From assembly GCF_030272615.1 (NCBI RefSeq), contig NC_081415.1:507177373-507241372 (forward strand): a DNA stretch of 64,000 bases, given 5' to 3'. This document shows, one piece after another, positions 1-12,634 of this stretch; the stretch's first letter is position 1; each line of letters starts with the position of its first letter. The position numbers and the translations under genes are program-made. Below the pieces are notes generated by a model. That model worked only from the letters and a program-made list of their open reading frames with translations, had not been told where the DNA came from and did no database searches. Source of the stretch: Cryptomeria japonica (Eukaryota; Streptophyta; Pinopsida; Cupressales; Cupressaceae).

Positions 1-612
1 GGAAGACTCAACAAGTTCTTGTTGAAGAAAATAAAGTCTTAAATGCATTTAGAAGACTTTCTTCCAAATTTGGAGAAGTGATTCCCTCAAATTTAGGGAT
101 GTGACATAATTAGAAGAATTAGGCTAACTAATGAGGGATTAGAGGGGTTCTAAAAGAATAGTAGCATGCTAATGAAAAATGTAGGAGAATGCAAGTGTAG
201 TGAAATAGGCATTTTTAGATAAAATAAAAGATTTGTTTTAGCCAAAAGGGGTGCAACTTGCATTTGTAGGATTTTGCAAGTGGGGGGACTATTCACAAAT
301 AAATAATGATTAATTTAAATTCAAATGGATTTTTATAATAAAATGTAAATTCAATTAAAAGGGAAAAATGGGGTTTTAATTAAATAATAAGATTTATTCA
401 ATCAAATGGCTAAAGGGTACTTAATCAAACTTTAGTTTAATTAATAGGTTAGGCTAGAAGAAAAGGATTTTAATCAAATCTTTAATTTGATTAATAGGCT
501 GATTGGAAGAATAGGGATATTAATTAAACCTTAGTCTAATTAATAGGTGAATAAATGATGATTAAATGAATACAATTTATTTAATTAGTTGTGCAAGTTT
601 TAGATGTCTACA
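1..612 (-). repeat. AT-rich LTR-like fragment, minus strand
   Basis: No coding potential is visible. The right edge, 605-612, reads tgtctaca, the reverse complement of the TGTAGACA that opens the gypsy LTRs at 5783 and 21975, so this is probably the start of a minus-strand LTR whose body runs left out of the window. Around 421, 472 and 520 a loosely repeated unit of the form 'taatcaaa...ttaattaatagg' occurs three times. Family assignment is uncertain because only the terminal words match. Confidence 0.35.
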
Positions 613-2116
613 ATAACTACTGTAGAAATGAAATGCAATTATTGAATAGATCTAAAAAAAGTTGTAAAACTGGAATTTCTTAATATTTATCTACCAAAAC
701 AATATCTACATGAAAAATGAATAACTACAAATTTTGTAATCATCTTCCTATTTACTCGGAGCTCATCATCATGTGAATTGAACAAAATTAAATCAATTTT
801 AACGCACAAAACTGAAATGAAAGTGAAATAACACAAGGATCACCTATCTTTGATCGATCAGGCCCCGCTCTTCCTCCAGTGGGATCCTAAACACAGAGAT
901 TCTTTGATTAACTTTGAATTTTCATTGAGATATACTTCCAAAAGGAAGTATAATGAACTTGCTAATTACAAAGTACGAGACTCTACTACTGGCTAACTTA
1001 CTAATTATTTCCTACTACATTCTACAGAAACCTACGAAATATTTATACATATCCTTTATTCAAATTCAAACTAAAGTTACCTGCTTAAAACAGAGTAATG
1101 AATACAAAACCGACATGAAGAAGATTTAACATGAAATTAAATAACTTCAGAAAGAAGTTAAAGTTCTAATAGATAGCCAATGGAATAGATGTAGAGAAGA
1201 TCAAGAGGATCTCTCTATCTAGAACGATCAAGAGTTGTCATCATCTTCGTGGCAACCGAATTGAACTTGTCTACTTCATCTGCTTGTTAACTTAAAACAC
1301 ATACGAGAATGAATTTATGAAAATAAAACTGAACATAGTGACACTATTCTGATTATTAAACCATCCATACCTGCAAACAAGCTTAAAGTAAAACATTTAA
1401 CCAAAAGATACCATTTCTAATGTTCTTCCTAATAAGAATCATTTAATACCAGAAACGAGTAAATATGCATACATTTAAGTATTCCGCTAGGCATATTAGT
1501 TCACAGAATATTAAAATTTTAAAGCATAAAGTATGATTAAAAGTATCATGATGAAGAATTCATCAATAACAACTCCATTTAACCAAATGCATCTATGATC
1601 AAACAAGATACTCATATGCCATATTAATCAAGAAAGATGTGTGATGGTGAAAATCAGCCTTTCTCCAATTAAGGTAACAAAACCACCATTTTTGCTTTAA
1701 AGACCATCACATTGAAAGAGGGAGTGACATAATAGATCTAGGCTTAATTCCTATAGGAAAAAGATTTGAAATAATGATTAGGCTCACATTTGTTAGGGTT
1801 TTGATTCCTTGTTTCTAAGTTGAATTGTGAAAATTTTGAAATTAGGGCAAGTGGGTGAATATTGAAGAGATCGGGCATAAAAAGTGAGCTACAGTTGTCG
1901 TTTAAAGACATCAACCTAGATCTAGGCAAAAGATGATGTTTCATATATATCCACAAAAGTTTGGTTTGATTTTTTGGGACCGTGCTAGTCCAATTCGGCC
2001 TGGTCCTCCGAATATCTTGCTATCAAAAGGTGAACTTGTTCATCTTTGTGAATCTTGTCGATCCTCCTGAATGTAGCTTTGTACTTATTTCCCGCACATA
2101 CAAAAAAGGGGGAAAT
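613..2116. other. Unassigned AT-rich sequence, probably internal TE remnant
   Basis: I see no gene here; the frames are short and have no recognisable motif. A purine run (aaaaaaggggg, 2102-2112) sits at the right edge and looks like a polypurine tract feeding the LTR that follows, so part of this stretch may be the decayed interior of that plus-strand element. No RT, integrase or gag motif can be read. Confidence 0.3.
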
Positions 2117-2860
2117 TGTTGGGAATAGGGGTTTGCCTATGTCAAACCCCAGTTTAGGAATTAAGCTTGAATGAATAAATATAAATACTAAAATAAATAC
2201 TAGAAAGATATTCCTCATATTTTCAATTATTGATGATATTGCCTTATTCTTTGAATGTAATCACATATGTTTGTACAAAATGGCAATGAACATGACAAAA
2301 ACCTAAGCAAACACACATGCTTGCATGAAAATTGACATGAATTTTCTCCGCAATGGTTGAACGATGACTATGCAGCGTTAAAGATCTCTGAAAATGCTTG
2401 ATAATGAATACTTCATGGATGCAAGAGTGCTAGGATATGTCAACTTATGATGCTTAGGTGAAATTAGGTTGATAAAATGTCTTTATATAGGGGTATCCAA
2501 GTAAATTACTGATTAGGCTGACCTCCAATAGTCATGCAGAGCCACGCGGATCAAATCTTACTGGGTAGATATAACACCTACCCCATTTTAAATTGGGGTC
2601 GGATTAGGAAGGATAATACCATTGTCTAGACCAAGGTTCTCTACACCTAGTATCTCTCCAATTAGGGCCTAAACAATATCAAAATAGGGTAGGTTTCCCA
2701 AGGTAGGACACACAAAAGGTTGTTCATGGCCTCAAAGTTGGAGAATACGCACAAACTGACCTAGAAAGGTGATGAGGATAGGACATGGTAAAGTAGGGGT
2801 GCACACATGAGGTTTAAATTGCCCCAATGACAATTTACGGTGCTACATTTAGCCCCAACA
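2117..2860 (+). repeat. 3' LTR of a degraded LTR retrotransposon
   Basis: The segment opens with TGTTGGG and closes with CCCAACA, a perfect 7-bp terminal inverted repeat with the TG...CA ends typical of LTRs. A polypurine tract (2102-2115) lies directly upstream, as expected of a plus-strand 3' LTR. A TATA-like element (ttatata, about 2483-2489) lies inside it. No 5-bp target duplication is apparent, which fits a 3' LTR of a truncated element rather than a clean solo LTR. The superfamily cannot be decided without an interior. Confidence 0.55.
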
Positions 2861-3337
2861 TTAACAAGAGTATGAGCCTATGCAAATAATCATGGTATGG
2901 TAGACGACAAAGATGAAAGAGAGGAGCAATTATGAGCGCAATCACAAGGATATAAGACATTACTAACTTTGAGGAACCAAGATCCCAATTTTAGGATATT
3001 AACCCACACAATCACATGCAAGGACACACAAAACAAAACAAAAGCAAAAAGGAAAACAAAGACAACCAAAGGCAAAAGACACACAACACATAAAACCTTA
3101 AAATGAAAAACAAGACCTTGAGTCAACTAGCCAAAGAGACCTCAATATCAAAATGTCTTGACCACTAATATCATTCTTGAAAATGCCATCTCAAGAACAC
3201 AAGGGATCATGTAAAAAGAGCAAGTGCACGCATCATCCATGAACTACAAATAGAAAAAGCTATGAGATCATGAGAAGAAGAAAAGAGAGAGGCATGGGTA
3301 CACATTCTATATTGGCAATTTGGAGGAATTGATTATG
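2861..3337. other. Unassigned spacer
   Basis: AT-rich non-coding sequence with no recognisable gene, repeat boundary or motif. Confidence 0.3.
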
Positions 3338-4508
3338 TGTTACATTGATGTTTGTCATTGATGTCAACACTAGCTTGTTTGGCTATCTACCGAGTTCCGG
3401 TAGAGTGGTTGGATTGTGATCTTGATTTGGAGACTATCTCTGGTATTCTCTGATATGTTCCGCTTGGTGGAATTGGTTTGGTTCGGTCATTCATGTGCAT
3501 GTCACATTCAAATGGTTCAGCTTTTGGCAATCCATAAGCTATCATATGTTATAGTAAGCCTTTTGGTTACCGGTAAGGGTTTTATCGACAGAGCTTTATT
3601 GAAGATCTTTTGATGGATTTGATAAGTGGTATTGGTGCGGCTTATAGAAGGTTCTCAAGATGCTGATGGTTATCATGTTCATGTTCTAGTTGATTGGTGG
3701 TGTTGTATTTGGCTTATGGCAACCTATTTTAGGTTTGGTGTTATTCTTTTAGGTTATGGACCGGTTTATGTAATGTATTGGTGGATGCTCCTGATGCGTT
3801 ACCAGTTGGAATTATTGTTTGGTTAATGTTGTTTTAGTCTTAGGCCGACTTGGATTATCATTGGTTTGCAGGTTTATGTAATGGATTTATTGTATTATCT
3901 TTTAGGTGGCCAACCTAATTGTTTAGGTCCCGAGTTTGTATAAATATGATGCACGATCTCTTTGTAGATCACATGATAGTAATGGGTTATGGGATTATCC
4001 GTGTGTGAATAAAGTTATAATCATATGCAGAGTATTTGGTCAATCATAGGTGATCAAATTGGGTTGTAAGAGGTTTAAAGACCTTTGGTATTGAGCTTAA
4101 CTAGAACTGTACTCAGGCATAGGAGATGCTATTCTTTCAGTTCACTCTTCTTTCCGTATTGTAGTCCAAATATTTATGTAGTCAGTGAGACTCCTTTTGT
4201 GATGAGAAGTGCGCTGTAGGTTGTTGGCCTTCTTGCATGTGCAGGCCCCTTATATGTAATATATATTCATCTGATCAGTGGATAGATATTGTGGGTCTCC
4301 AATCCCATCGTGGTTTTCCTCTTTGAGTTTTTCTACATATAAATCTATGTTTTACGGTGTTCATCTTTATGGTTGCATTATTACTTCTTGTTATCTATTT
4401 TTATGCATACCGATTGATAAGTTGTTGTGCTAATAAGGTTAAAATTAATCATTTTGGGGGAACACTGATTCACCCCACCCCCCCTCTCAGTGTTCTTGGA
4501 TTCCAACA
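3338..4508 (+). repeat. LTR-like block (solo LTR or fragment), copia-type LTR style
   Basis: The block starts TGTTACATTG, soon followed by ttgtcattgatgtcaa, a phrase close to the start of several LTRs in this window. It ends in a C-rich 'gattcacccca...ctcagtg' stretch and then CCAACA, the same arrangement as the LTR ends near 23590 and 34780. A TATA box (tataaata, 3939-3946) sits about halfway. Flanking 5-bp sequences do not match and no primer-binding site follows, so I cannot tell a solo LTR from a truncated copy. Confidence 0.45.
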
Positions 4509-4537
4509 TTCTAGTTGTTTTTTTCTAGGTGATCCAT

Positions 4538-4543
4538 GAGAAG
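4538..4543. repeat. Target-site duplication GAGAAG, left copy
   Basis: GAGAAG lies immediately left of the outer element's 5' LTR; the same six bases occur at 34825-34830 immediately right of its 3' LTR. Confidence 0.8.
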
Positions 4544-5330
4544 TGTTACTACTTATCAAGTTGCCATTAGTTTTATGTTCAAAGTTATTCTATATACTCT
4601 AGTCGGTTATCTCTACCAAAATATTTAGTCAGTATGCATAGTCCAGTCGGTTATAGAAGAAAGTAGTCAAGAGCCTAGTATGCACCGAGCTGTCTATCAA
4701 GTATCATTCCATGTCTACCGAGCAGCAAAGATGACACAAAGAGTTGATATACACTGAGTGAAATGTGTTACTAGATTCATTGAACCTGGACATACATATG
4801 AAAACGTGTTACAAGATCAAGGAACATAGAACCGTTATCACATTGGAAATTGCACTTAAAGATTGTGTATGATTTTGAGGTCATCTAACCAATGAAATAT
4901 TTTGCATGGTTATTCATTCGACAAAACATGTTTGTAAGATCGAAGCAATGAATGGATCACCGACATAAGAGATCTATTTATACAACATGGATTAAGATCA
5001 GATATATACATGTAGCATGACAGAAAGGAAGATATAGAAATATATGAAGCAAGACATGTGAAAGCACTAAGTGTTATGACTGTTACAGAGACACAAAGGT
5101 CACCGAGAAGGATTTCAGAGAACAGTCAAAGAATAGAGTAAACAGAAGGGTTTACCGAGTTACTATATGGGTTACCGAGGTATGTTATAAGCAAGGTAAT
5201 CTTATTCTGAGCACATAGAATCTGCTATAACATTCTAGATGTAAAGTTGCAGATATTTGTAATGATTTTATTGTAATATTTTGAAGTTGTAAGAGAAACC
5301 TTTAACAGGGTAAAAGACTCTAATCAAGTC

Positions 5331-5337
5331 TATAAAT
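5331..5337 (+). promoter_or_regulatory. Putative TATA box in outer-element LTR
   Basis: TATAAAT, conserved at the equivalent place in the 3' LTR (34422-34428). This is the only good TATA match in this part of the LTR. The promoter role is inferred from position. Confidence 0.4.
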
Positions 5338-5560
5338 TGTAAAGCCTCTAACCGGGTGCAGCATTTAGATTAAGTGTTGTAAAATCCTTTAGCAAGGTAG
5401 ATCTAACAGAGCTTGATACTCCTAACAGGGTAAGCTATCAGAAATAGCTAAACATGTAGCTCTAATCGAGCAACCTTTATTATTGCAGTAGTGAAGTTGT
5501 GGGTGCCATCCCCACCACAGTTTTTCTCTCTAGCCAAGAGTTTCTGCGTAACCAAAATAT

Positions 5561-5565
5561 ATGTG
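5561..5565. repeat. Target-site duplication ATGTG of the gypsy element, left copy
   Basis: ATGTG is repeated at 23456-23460. The uninterrupted reading in the other outer LTR (around 34647, atatatgtgttatgg) shows a single ATGTG at the insertion point. Confidence 0.9.
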
Positions 5566-5782
5566 TGTAGACACCTAAAAATGGTCAACGATTGCGGAAT
5601 CATACTTTAACATTGGTGCATTGCCTTATTTTAGGTTTTTGCGTTGCATTAACATTTCTCCTTTGATATATGCTCTGATGATTTCGGGGGCATGCATATG
5701 TCATTGTCATTGTCTGGGGCATTTTTCATTATTGTTCTTTGAAACAACGCTTAAAATCACATTGTCTCAAAGAGGGGCAAAA
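5566..5782 (+). repeat. Collapsed extra LTR plus 3'-internal tail
   Basis: 5566-5661 matches the first ~96 bases of the LTR. 5662-5685 matches the LTR's last part (ttgatatatgct...gatgattt). 5686-5782 then matches 21878-21974, the polypurine-tract region just before the 3' LTR, over the same 97-bp length. A full LTR starts at 5783. The arrangement LTR(deleted)-PPT tail-LTR-interior-LTR is what remains of a three-LTR tandem element after large deletions. The target duplication lies outside the whole unit. Confidence 0.85.
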
Positions 5783-7263
5783 TGTAGACACCTAAAAATG
5801 GTCAATGATTGCGGAATCATACTTTAACATTGGCGCATTGCCTTATTTTAGGTTTTTGCATCGCATTAACATTTCTCCTATGATTCGCACTTGGTCTTTA
5901 TCATTTGCGAGCATTGAGTCTTTCTTCTGCATTTCTTCATTTATCTTGCTTTCGAATTTGGTCTTGTCGACAACAATCTTCAGTCATGATTTTGGTCAAT
6001 CTTATCCTGTCGCATCAATGTGCGTGCGAATTTGTCATCATTTTGGACATCGTCAATCCTAATTAGGGTTTTGTCCTCTTTTCAATCTTGTCGATTTGCG
6101 ATCGATTTGTCATCGATCGTTATCATTGTCAATCTTGTCATTTTGCGATCAATTTGTCATTGATCATTGTCTGTCTCAATTATGTCAATTTGGATCAATT
6201 AGTCATTGTTCCTCGTCAATTGGTGCATTTATAAATCAAATCATTTATCACATTGGTCCTTTGTTAATCAGAATCATGATCGAGTCAATTATCTTTCATC
6301 AAGACCTAATTCATCTTCTAGGGTTTCGTGATTTAATCATTTAACCTTGTTTGTCATTTCTCCCTTTAGGATTAATAATTTATTTATTTATCCTAAGTCT
6401 TCTCATCGCAATTAAATGTTCATTTAATTGGCTAGTCATTCCTCTTTTTGTGAATTAATTAATAAATGACAAATTATTAATTGATTTACCTAATTTCCTA
6501 ATCTTTCATCAAATTTCTAAAATTCCCTCTTTGTGAATTAATTAATAATTGAAAAATTATTGATTAATTCACTAAATTCCTAATTTCCTCATTTTCCTAA
6601 TTTCCTATTTTCCTCATTTTTCTAATTTTCTAATTTTCTAATGCCTAATTTTAATTACTCTCCTATTTCTCTCCTAAATTCATGGGAATGACATGTCAAT
6701 TTGTCATAATTTGTCATAATTGACAATCAATCAATTTTTGACATAGAAGTTTGTCATAATTTGTCATAAATTATCAATCAACAAATTTTGCATAGAAAGT
6801 GCATAATTTGTCATAATTTGTCATAATTGACATAATTGATTTGTAATTTCCATTTGAATTGAATCATGCTAATTTGATCATCTCTCCAATTTGTCTATAA
6901 ATTGGATGAATTTCTTCAATCGTGGCTAATGAGAATGAGAATAATTAGATTATCGAATTTCTAATCAATCACGCTTCGAGTACTCTTGAGCAATCATCTT
7001 GTCTACTTGCTTTCATCTCATGTGTATGCACTTGTAGGTGAGATCCATAACCAAGCTATTTGGAGAAGAAAGAAGGACAATGGAGCCGCATGAAGGAAGC
7101 ATTCAGATCTACATTTGGTTTGCATAATCTTTAGTTTTGAATGTTTCATTTTCATGTCTTTATTGAGTGTGCTTAGGATAGATCATTATATTTAAGCTTT
7201 CATGATTGGGCTAGATTAGTATTTTGATATATGCTTTGATGATTTCCGATTTCCTATGCTACA
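5783..7263 (+). repeat. 5' LTR of the gypsy element
   Basis: 1481 bp, exactly the length of the 3' LTR at 21975-23455, with scattered mostly transitional differences. It opens TGTAGACACC and closes GCTACA. It contains many copies of TTTGTCATAATT (6690-6840), AT-rich inverted words around 6420-6600, and a TATA-like box at 6896. U3, R and U5 boundaries cannot be fixed by eye. Confidence 0.9.
6896..6903 (+). promoter_or_regulatory. Putative TATA box in gypsy 5' LTR
   Basis: TATAAATT in the context 'ttgtctataaattggatg'. It is conserved in the 3' LTR (about 23089), some 370 bp before the LTR end. The promoter role is inferred from sequence and position. Confidence 0.4.
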
Positions 7264-9334
7264 TTAATTTTTGAACCCGACATGAACACTAACCATCTAA
7301 CCCCTTAACTGTGTTTTTGAGTGCTTTTGAGTTGATTTGCAGGTCAAAAAACCCAAAAATAGGGTAGTGCAGGGCTTTCTGGGGACTTCTGCGCCTGTGT
7401 GAGACAACCTGCGCCTGTGTCAAGCAACCTGCACCTGTGTTGAAGACATTCTGTGCCTGTGTCATGCATTCTATGCCTGTGTCATGAGTTTTGCGCCTAT
7501 TTAAAGTCTAGAACAAAGGTAAAAAGGCAGTGTTTTGCTTAAAATTTTTTCTTATTTTTGCATTCTGTTTTCTACTTTTTGGTTTTTGGTACTAATTATC
7601 TGTGCAGCATCTTGACATACGCATGGCAAAGACAAAAAATGAAACTACTAACATGTTTTATGCAGAATCGATAGTCAAAGAATAAACACCTCAAACTTCT
7701 AACTTGGGTTTTTGCAGGTTGCCTTGGAGAAACAACTAAACTTGGTGTTTACCATTAATGTTTAGGCACCTAGTGATTTCTAAATAGGATGGAATGAATC
7801 TATGCTTGATTTGATTGTTGAGTTTGACATTGGAGTAGGAGAGTATGCTCTCATCCTTTTTAGGGTGATCAAAAGTCCAGATCTTCAATACCACGCTCAT
7901 GTCTTTGATTGTTTGTCACCCTTAGAGGGCCTGCCTTCCCGACCATTTGCTTTTGCAAGCAAGTGATAATTGTGAGAAGGGAATGACCCAAAGTGAGTAT
8001 GGCTAGAATACCTTGGCATTCTAACTCACTATAAATAAATACCTGATGGGCGAAAGCTTTGAAGGAAGGGTTACGTGGGAATTGTAGTTACTTGGGAAGT
8101 GATGACCCTTGAACTCTTTCTCATATCAACATCTAAGTAGGACCTCACGGTCTAAATCGTGCTTGCGTGACTACATTTGTTTGGTATCTTGATGGTCTTA
8201 ATGTCTCAATCATGCTTGCGTGACATCAAGGAGTAACGCTTAACAGAAATCCTTACTAAACACCTTGTTTTTAGAGGCCAAAAACCCTTCTAGTTGCTTG
8301 AGAAGGACAAGTTCGGATACTTGGAAGAGATACTAAGTTCACCATGGGGAGATTTCCATGGGGACTGATGCTTGGCTACCCTGAGAAGTGAGTGCTGTGG
8401 AGGGGAGCCTGTGGGGTCAAGCATCTATGTATTCTCCTTGAATCCCATAATGAGTCTACCTCTCAAGTACCTAATGTCCTTGCCATCCATAAGAAATGTG
8501 TGAATGAGCATGATTGTCTTGAGTCTAAGTTGAAATATCTTGTCTTCTTTGTTTGTCAAAAGTTGAATTGCATCTCATTTCAAAAACAAGACAAATTGAT
8601 TCAAAACAAGGCTAAACACAAGAACATTTCATTTAACAAAGTTCAAAACACCTTCAAACATGGTTATCAAACATTGTTCAAAATCTTGTCTTAACATTCA
8701 TGTCACTTACATTTAGGTTCATCCTAGGTTGCATTTTGCAAAGTTCATTGTCAAGTACCAAGGTTAGGTTCCACCTAAGTCATACTCCTTTGCATATCAA
8801 TAAGGGTCATCCATTTGCATGTGTCCTCTTGCATTAGAGTAATACCATTGTCATACATTCATATTTGCATACCCTAAGTCTCTTCATTAAGTTTAGGTCA
8901 TTATCATATCATATTAGGGTCACTTGCATAGTAATTGTCCCTTAGCATATAGTGTCAAAACTAGGTTTTGTCATACTTGAGTAATCCAAATCTTTGATAA
9001 ACCCTAAGTCATTGTTAGGAAGTCTAGACCTTATCAAACCTTTTGTCCTTTTGTCATCAATGCCATTTCGTCAAACCTAGCTTAGTATCCAAGCATATAG
9101 GGGAGACATTGTCATCTTGTCCTTTTGTCACTTGGTCCTTTTGTCCTTCGAGGTCTAGACATCATTCCAATTTCCTAAAGGTCCCTCTTTTAGATTTGCA
9201 TTCATAAGTTTGTCAAAATCTTCAAAAACAACCAAAAACATAGATTGCATTTTCATCTATTTAAGTTTGCATTTAGTTGCATATCATATATTGTCTTTGA
9301 AAATTTCCAAAAACATTGCAATTGCATAAGTGAC
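7264..9334 (+). other. Gypsy 5' leader (untranslated region)
   Basis: About 2.1 kb between the 5' LTR and the first gag ATG. It has no credible ORF. No TGG-starting primer-binding site is visible at 7264, so the site is mutated, displaced or absent. The leader holds the phased GCGCCTGTGT array (7391-7502) and is otherwise T-rich with many 'gtcatt' and 'cttgca' words. Confidence 0.7.
7391..7502 (+). repeat. Phased GCGCCTGTGT array in gypsy leader
   Basis: Six variants of GCGCCTGTGT start at 7391, 7411, 7431, 7453, 7473 and 7493, with spacing 20, 20, 22, 20 and 20. The intervening bases differ, so only the decamer and the spacing are kept. A related cluster lies near the 3' end at 21321-21430. 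Confidence 0.75.
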
Positions 9335-12300
9335 ATGCCTGTTGAGACAAGATCAAAATCTAAAAAGATGGGCGAACCAACGTATCAACCCATGGACAAC
9401 ATAGCAAATTCGTAGTTTCAAACTAGTCAAACAGTGCAAATTGAAGGTTCATCAAATACATCTTTACCACCATATGGAATGGTTCAACTTGGACCACCTC
9501 CATTATATGAACCAGTGTTTGTACCTATGAAACTAGGACATGGGAGTGTCCCACCGACTCCCAGAGGAAGTGCACCTTTCAATTGGAATCAACCAAACCT
9601 GCAACATGACATTCAAACCCAAACATTATATGAAGAACAAACTCTTTCGCAAGGATTTGGTTCAGATCAAGGCATTCAACCAGAAATGAATCCAAATGTC
9701 CAACCAGATTCTTCATCAGATTCCGATGCTTCTGATGATGTTGACACATTCCTTCAAGATCCTAAGATGACAAAAAAGATGGATAAGTTCTTGAACAAGG
9801 TCTTTAAAATGTTCCCACAAAAATATCTTAACATGATGAGTAATGTGACCTCCCCAAGTGATCAAGTCAATGTGCAAAAACAACAAGGTGGTGAGTTGTT
9901 AAGTTTCTCTCCACATCCAAATGAAGAAAATGTGCAACCAGAAACTCAGCCTACCTTGATGAGAAAACGTGCTTCAAAGGCATTGATAGTGACTATTCCT
10001 CAAAAGTCACCATTTGAGACAATAAATAATCCACTATTCAACACAACACCTATAACACAGGATCAAATGAAGACCACGCAAATATTGACAGCTGTCCCTC
10101 AACAAGAAGTGATTCCTTACATGCATAAAATTGGATCAAAATCTAAGATGCAGGAAAGCTTCACAACTGGAATGCCTGATATCACCAATGTCCAAAACAA
10201 TTCCATGATGCAACAAAGTTCTTATGTCCCGTTAAGTTCAATATATTTGCCAAACACTATTGCGACAGATCCTTCGATAATGGCGACACAAAGAGCTATG
10301 GATAGTGGTTTGCACCAACAACAATTGTTGCAACAATTGAGTAATACACAAAAGGTACAATCAAATGTGCAAACAAGCAATGTGCAACAACAACAATTTC
10401 GCATTCGACAACAAAGTGCAGCGCCTTCAGCACCATTACAAGTTAATGCAAACTTGCAACCATCACAATGGATTGGACAAACAACACAACAAGTTAATGC
10501 AAGTGCTATACCCCATCTTAAGGAGAAGCAACGAAAACCACCTAAACAAAGTTTTTTACAAATGATGGGATACACACCACGACAACAATTGGCACAAAGT
10601 CAACAAATTCCGATTCATCAGCATCAACAACATGTGCCTCAATATGTGCCAAGGCAAACAAGCTATCCTACTTCACAACCGCAATTGGCGCCTGTGCAAT
10701 ATCAACAACATACTCAATTGTAATATCAACCTAGGCTACAAGAAGCACAACAACAAGGTCAATATCAAGGCATAGCACAACCACAACAACAAGAGATGTA
10801 CCAAGAACATTATATGCCGGAGACACCAAAAATGGCCATTTTAGAGTATCAACAACTGATCGGAAATACGATGTATCGATAAAGAGTACCCACTAGGATT
10901 AATGATGGACCTCCAAAATCTTATACAATTGCACGACAACTTGAGAAGTTGCAACGAAAAGTTGATGCATTAGAAACTAAAGGAACAAAGAAGTTGTATA
11001 CAGATCAAGATTTATGTCCTAATCCATTTGACAAGAGTGTATACATGCCTCCATTCCCTAAGCATTTTGAGGCACCTAATTTTGAGAAATATAAAGGGAA
11101 TGGCAATCCAAAAGATCACATTTGAGAATTTTTCGCGGCATGTACTGAAGTGAGTTATGAGGAAACATATTTAATGCGCTTATTTGCACGAAGTCTCACG
11201 GGACAAGCCATGGATTGGTATTCACATCTGCCAGGAAATATAAAGACTTGGTCGGAATTAGCTCAAAAGTTTTTATCTCATTTTGCATTCAACATCGACA
11301 ATGACGTGACTATGTCAGATTTATGCAACACCAAGCAAAAGCAAGGTGAACCATTAGTGACTTTCTTGCAACGATGGCGAAGCTTGTATAGTCGTTCTTC
11401 CCTAGATATACCTGAAGAACAACAAGTGAATCTGTTTATCCAAAATTTGGTCCCAGAAATGATGTATGAACTAAAATTGAAAAGTCCCAGTACTATTGAG
11501 AAACTCATTAAGAAAGGAATGAGCATTGAAACGACTCTTGTAGCTAAAGGAATTATCAAGCTTAATAAAGACAGTGACAACACAAATTATTCAGGGGACA
11601 GAAATAGATTTTGGTATAAGAACAAGAATGTCACCAATGATGGAGTTGTTGATGCAAGAGCGGTGAATGCAAATCAACCCCCGTTCACGATCAAGAAATT
11701 GAGTGTTCCTAATATGTCAACTATGGAACAAAATCAAGTGCCAATGAGCAATGTTACTCAACAACAGCATACTCAACAATATAATCAACAACAAGGCCAA
11801 CAACAAAACCAACAACGCAAACCTTTCCGATCGCGGGATGTGCCTCCTCGACAATTTACGCCATTGGGAGAGCCTATTGAATCAGTAATGAAACAATTAA
11901 TACAAGCAAAATTTATTAAGCTACCAGATATTAAGGCAGAACCTGTGGTAAAGCCACATTGGTGGAATGATAATGCCTATTGTGAATATCATCGGTCCAA
12001 AGGACATAAAACTACGTCATGTTTTCAATTGAAACATATGATCCAAGATTTGTTAGAGCAAGGAGTAATTGAGGTAGATCCACCCCATGTGACCTCTAAT
12101 ACTGATCATACCATTTTCAAAACTCCTTTTCTTGATCATGATAAGGGTAAAGCGTCTTATTCAAACTCTACTCAAACGGCCAATTATGCAAATACTAGTT
12201 ATAACAATGTCATCAATTGTTTTTGCGCGTCAAATGAGTATGTTTCCACCCTGAGAATAAAGGAACAAGATCCTTCTTGTGCGGTCACCACTCGTCGATC

Positions 12301-12634
12301 CAAAATAGTCCTGAAAGGAGCTCCTGCAACTCCTCCCAAACCAACTCCTACAAGTCAGTATAATCTCTTGGATCATCTAGGAAAGACACCTGCACAAATA
12401 TCAATCCTTGAGTTGTTGAAAATGTCTCCCATGCATCGTGCAATCCTAGATAAAGTTTTAATTGAGTCCACTGTCCCGACAGATATTGATGTTGACCAGT
12501 TTCAAGCTCGGATTGGACATCTAGCTGTTTCCCAAAATGTCACATTTTCTGATAATGATATCTCACCTGATAAGCTCCCTCATAATGATCCTTTACACCT
12601 TGAAGTCTTTGTCCATAATTGCAAAATCCGATGA
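9335..12634 (+). pseudogene. gag: gag region: Q-rich N-terminus, capsid core and zinc knuckle
   Basis: The first ~560 codons are rich in Gln, Pro and Ser with no known fold. At about 11040-11560 comes the retrotransposon gag (capsid) domain, recognisable from 'GQAMDWYSHLP', 'TWSELAQKFLSHF' and 'FLQRWRSLYSR'. At about 11975-12040 a zinc knuckle reads CEYHRSKGHKTTSC, the C-x2-H-x4-H-x4-C form seen in Tat-type gag, followed by 'LLEQGVIEV'. In the element's life cycle this would form the virus-like particle and bind RNA. It is interrupted by stops at 9413, 10721, 10880, 11123 and 12632. Confidence 0.85.

Larger units (their letters stand above)
4544..5565 (+). repeat. 5' LTR of outer element, first part
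   Basis: About 1 kb, matching 33650-34660 almost base for base. It is cut at 5565 by the gypsy insertion and resumes at 23461. A TATA-like box (tataaat, 5331-5337) is conserved in the other LTR at 34422-34428 and marks a likely U3/R region. The motif ACCGAG/ACCGAC recurs several times (near 4686, 4716, 4960, 5101, 5155, 5173) in otherwise CpG-poor DNA. Confidence 0.9.

Noticed and set aside
7264-7290. Primer-binding site of the gypsy element
   Set aside because: No TGG-initial sequence complementary to a tRNA 3' end is visible directly after the LTR; not called.
8392-8694. 100-codon ORF in the gypsy leader
   Set aside because: No ATG at its stated start, no motif, and it lies in a leader that is otherwise non-coding.
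10222-10575. Cys-rich minus-strand ORF within gag
   Set aside because: Shadow of the Gln-rich (CAA/CAG) gag codons; the sense frame is clearly coding.
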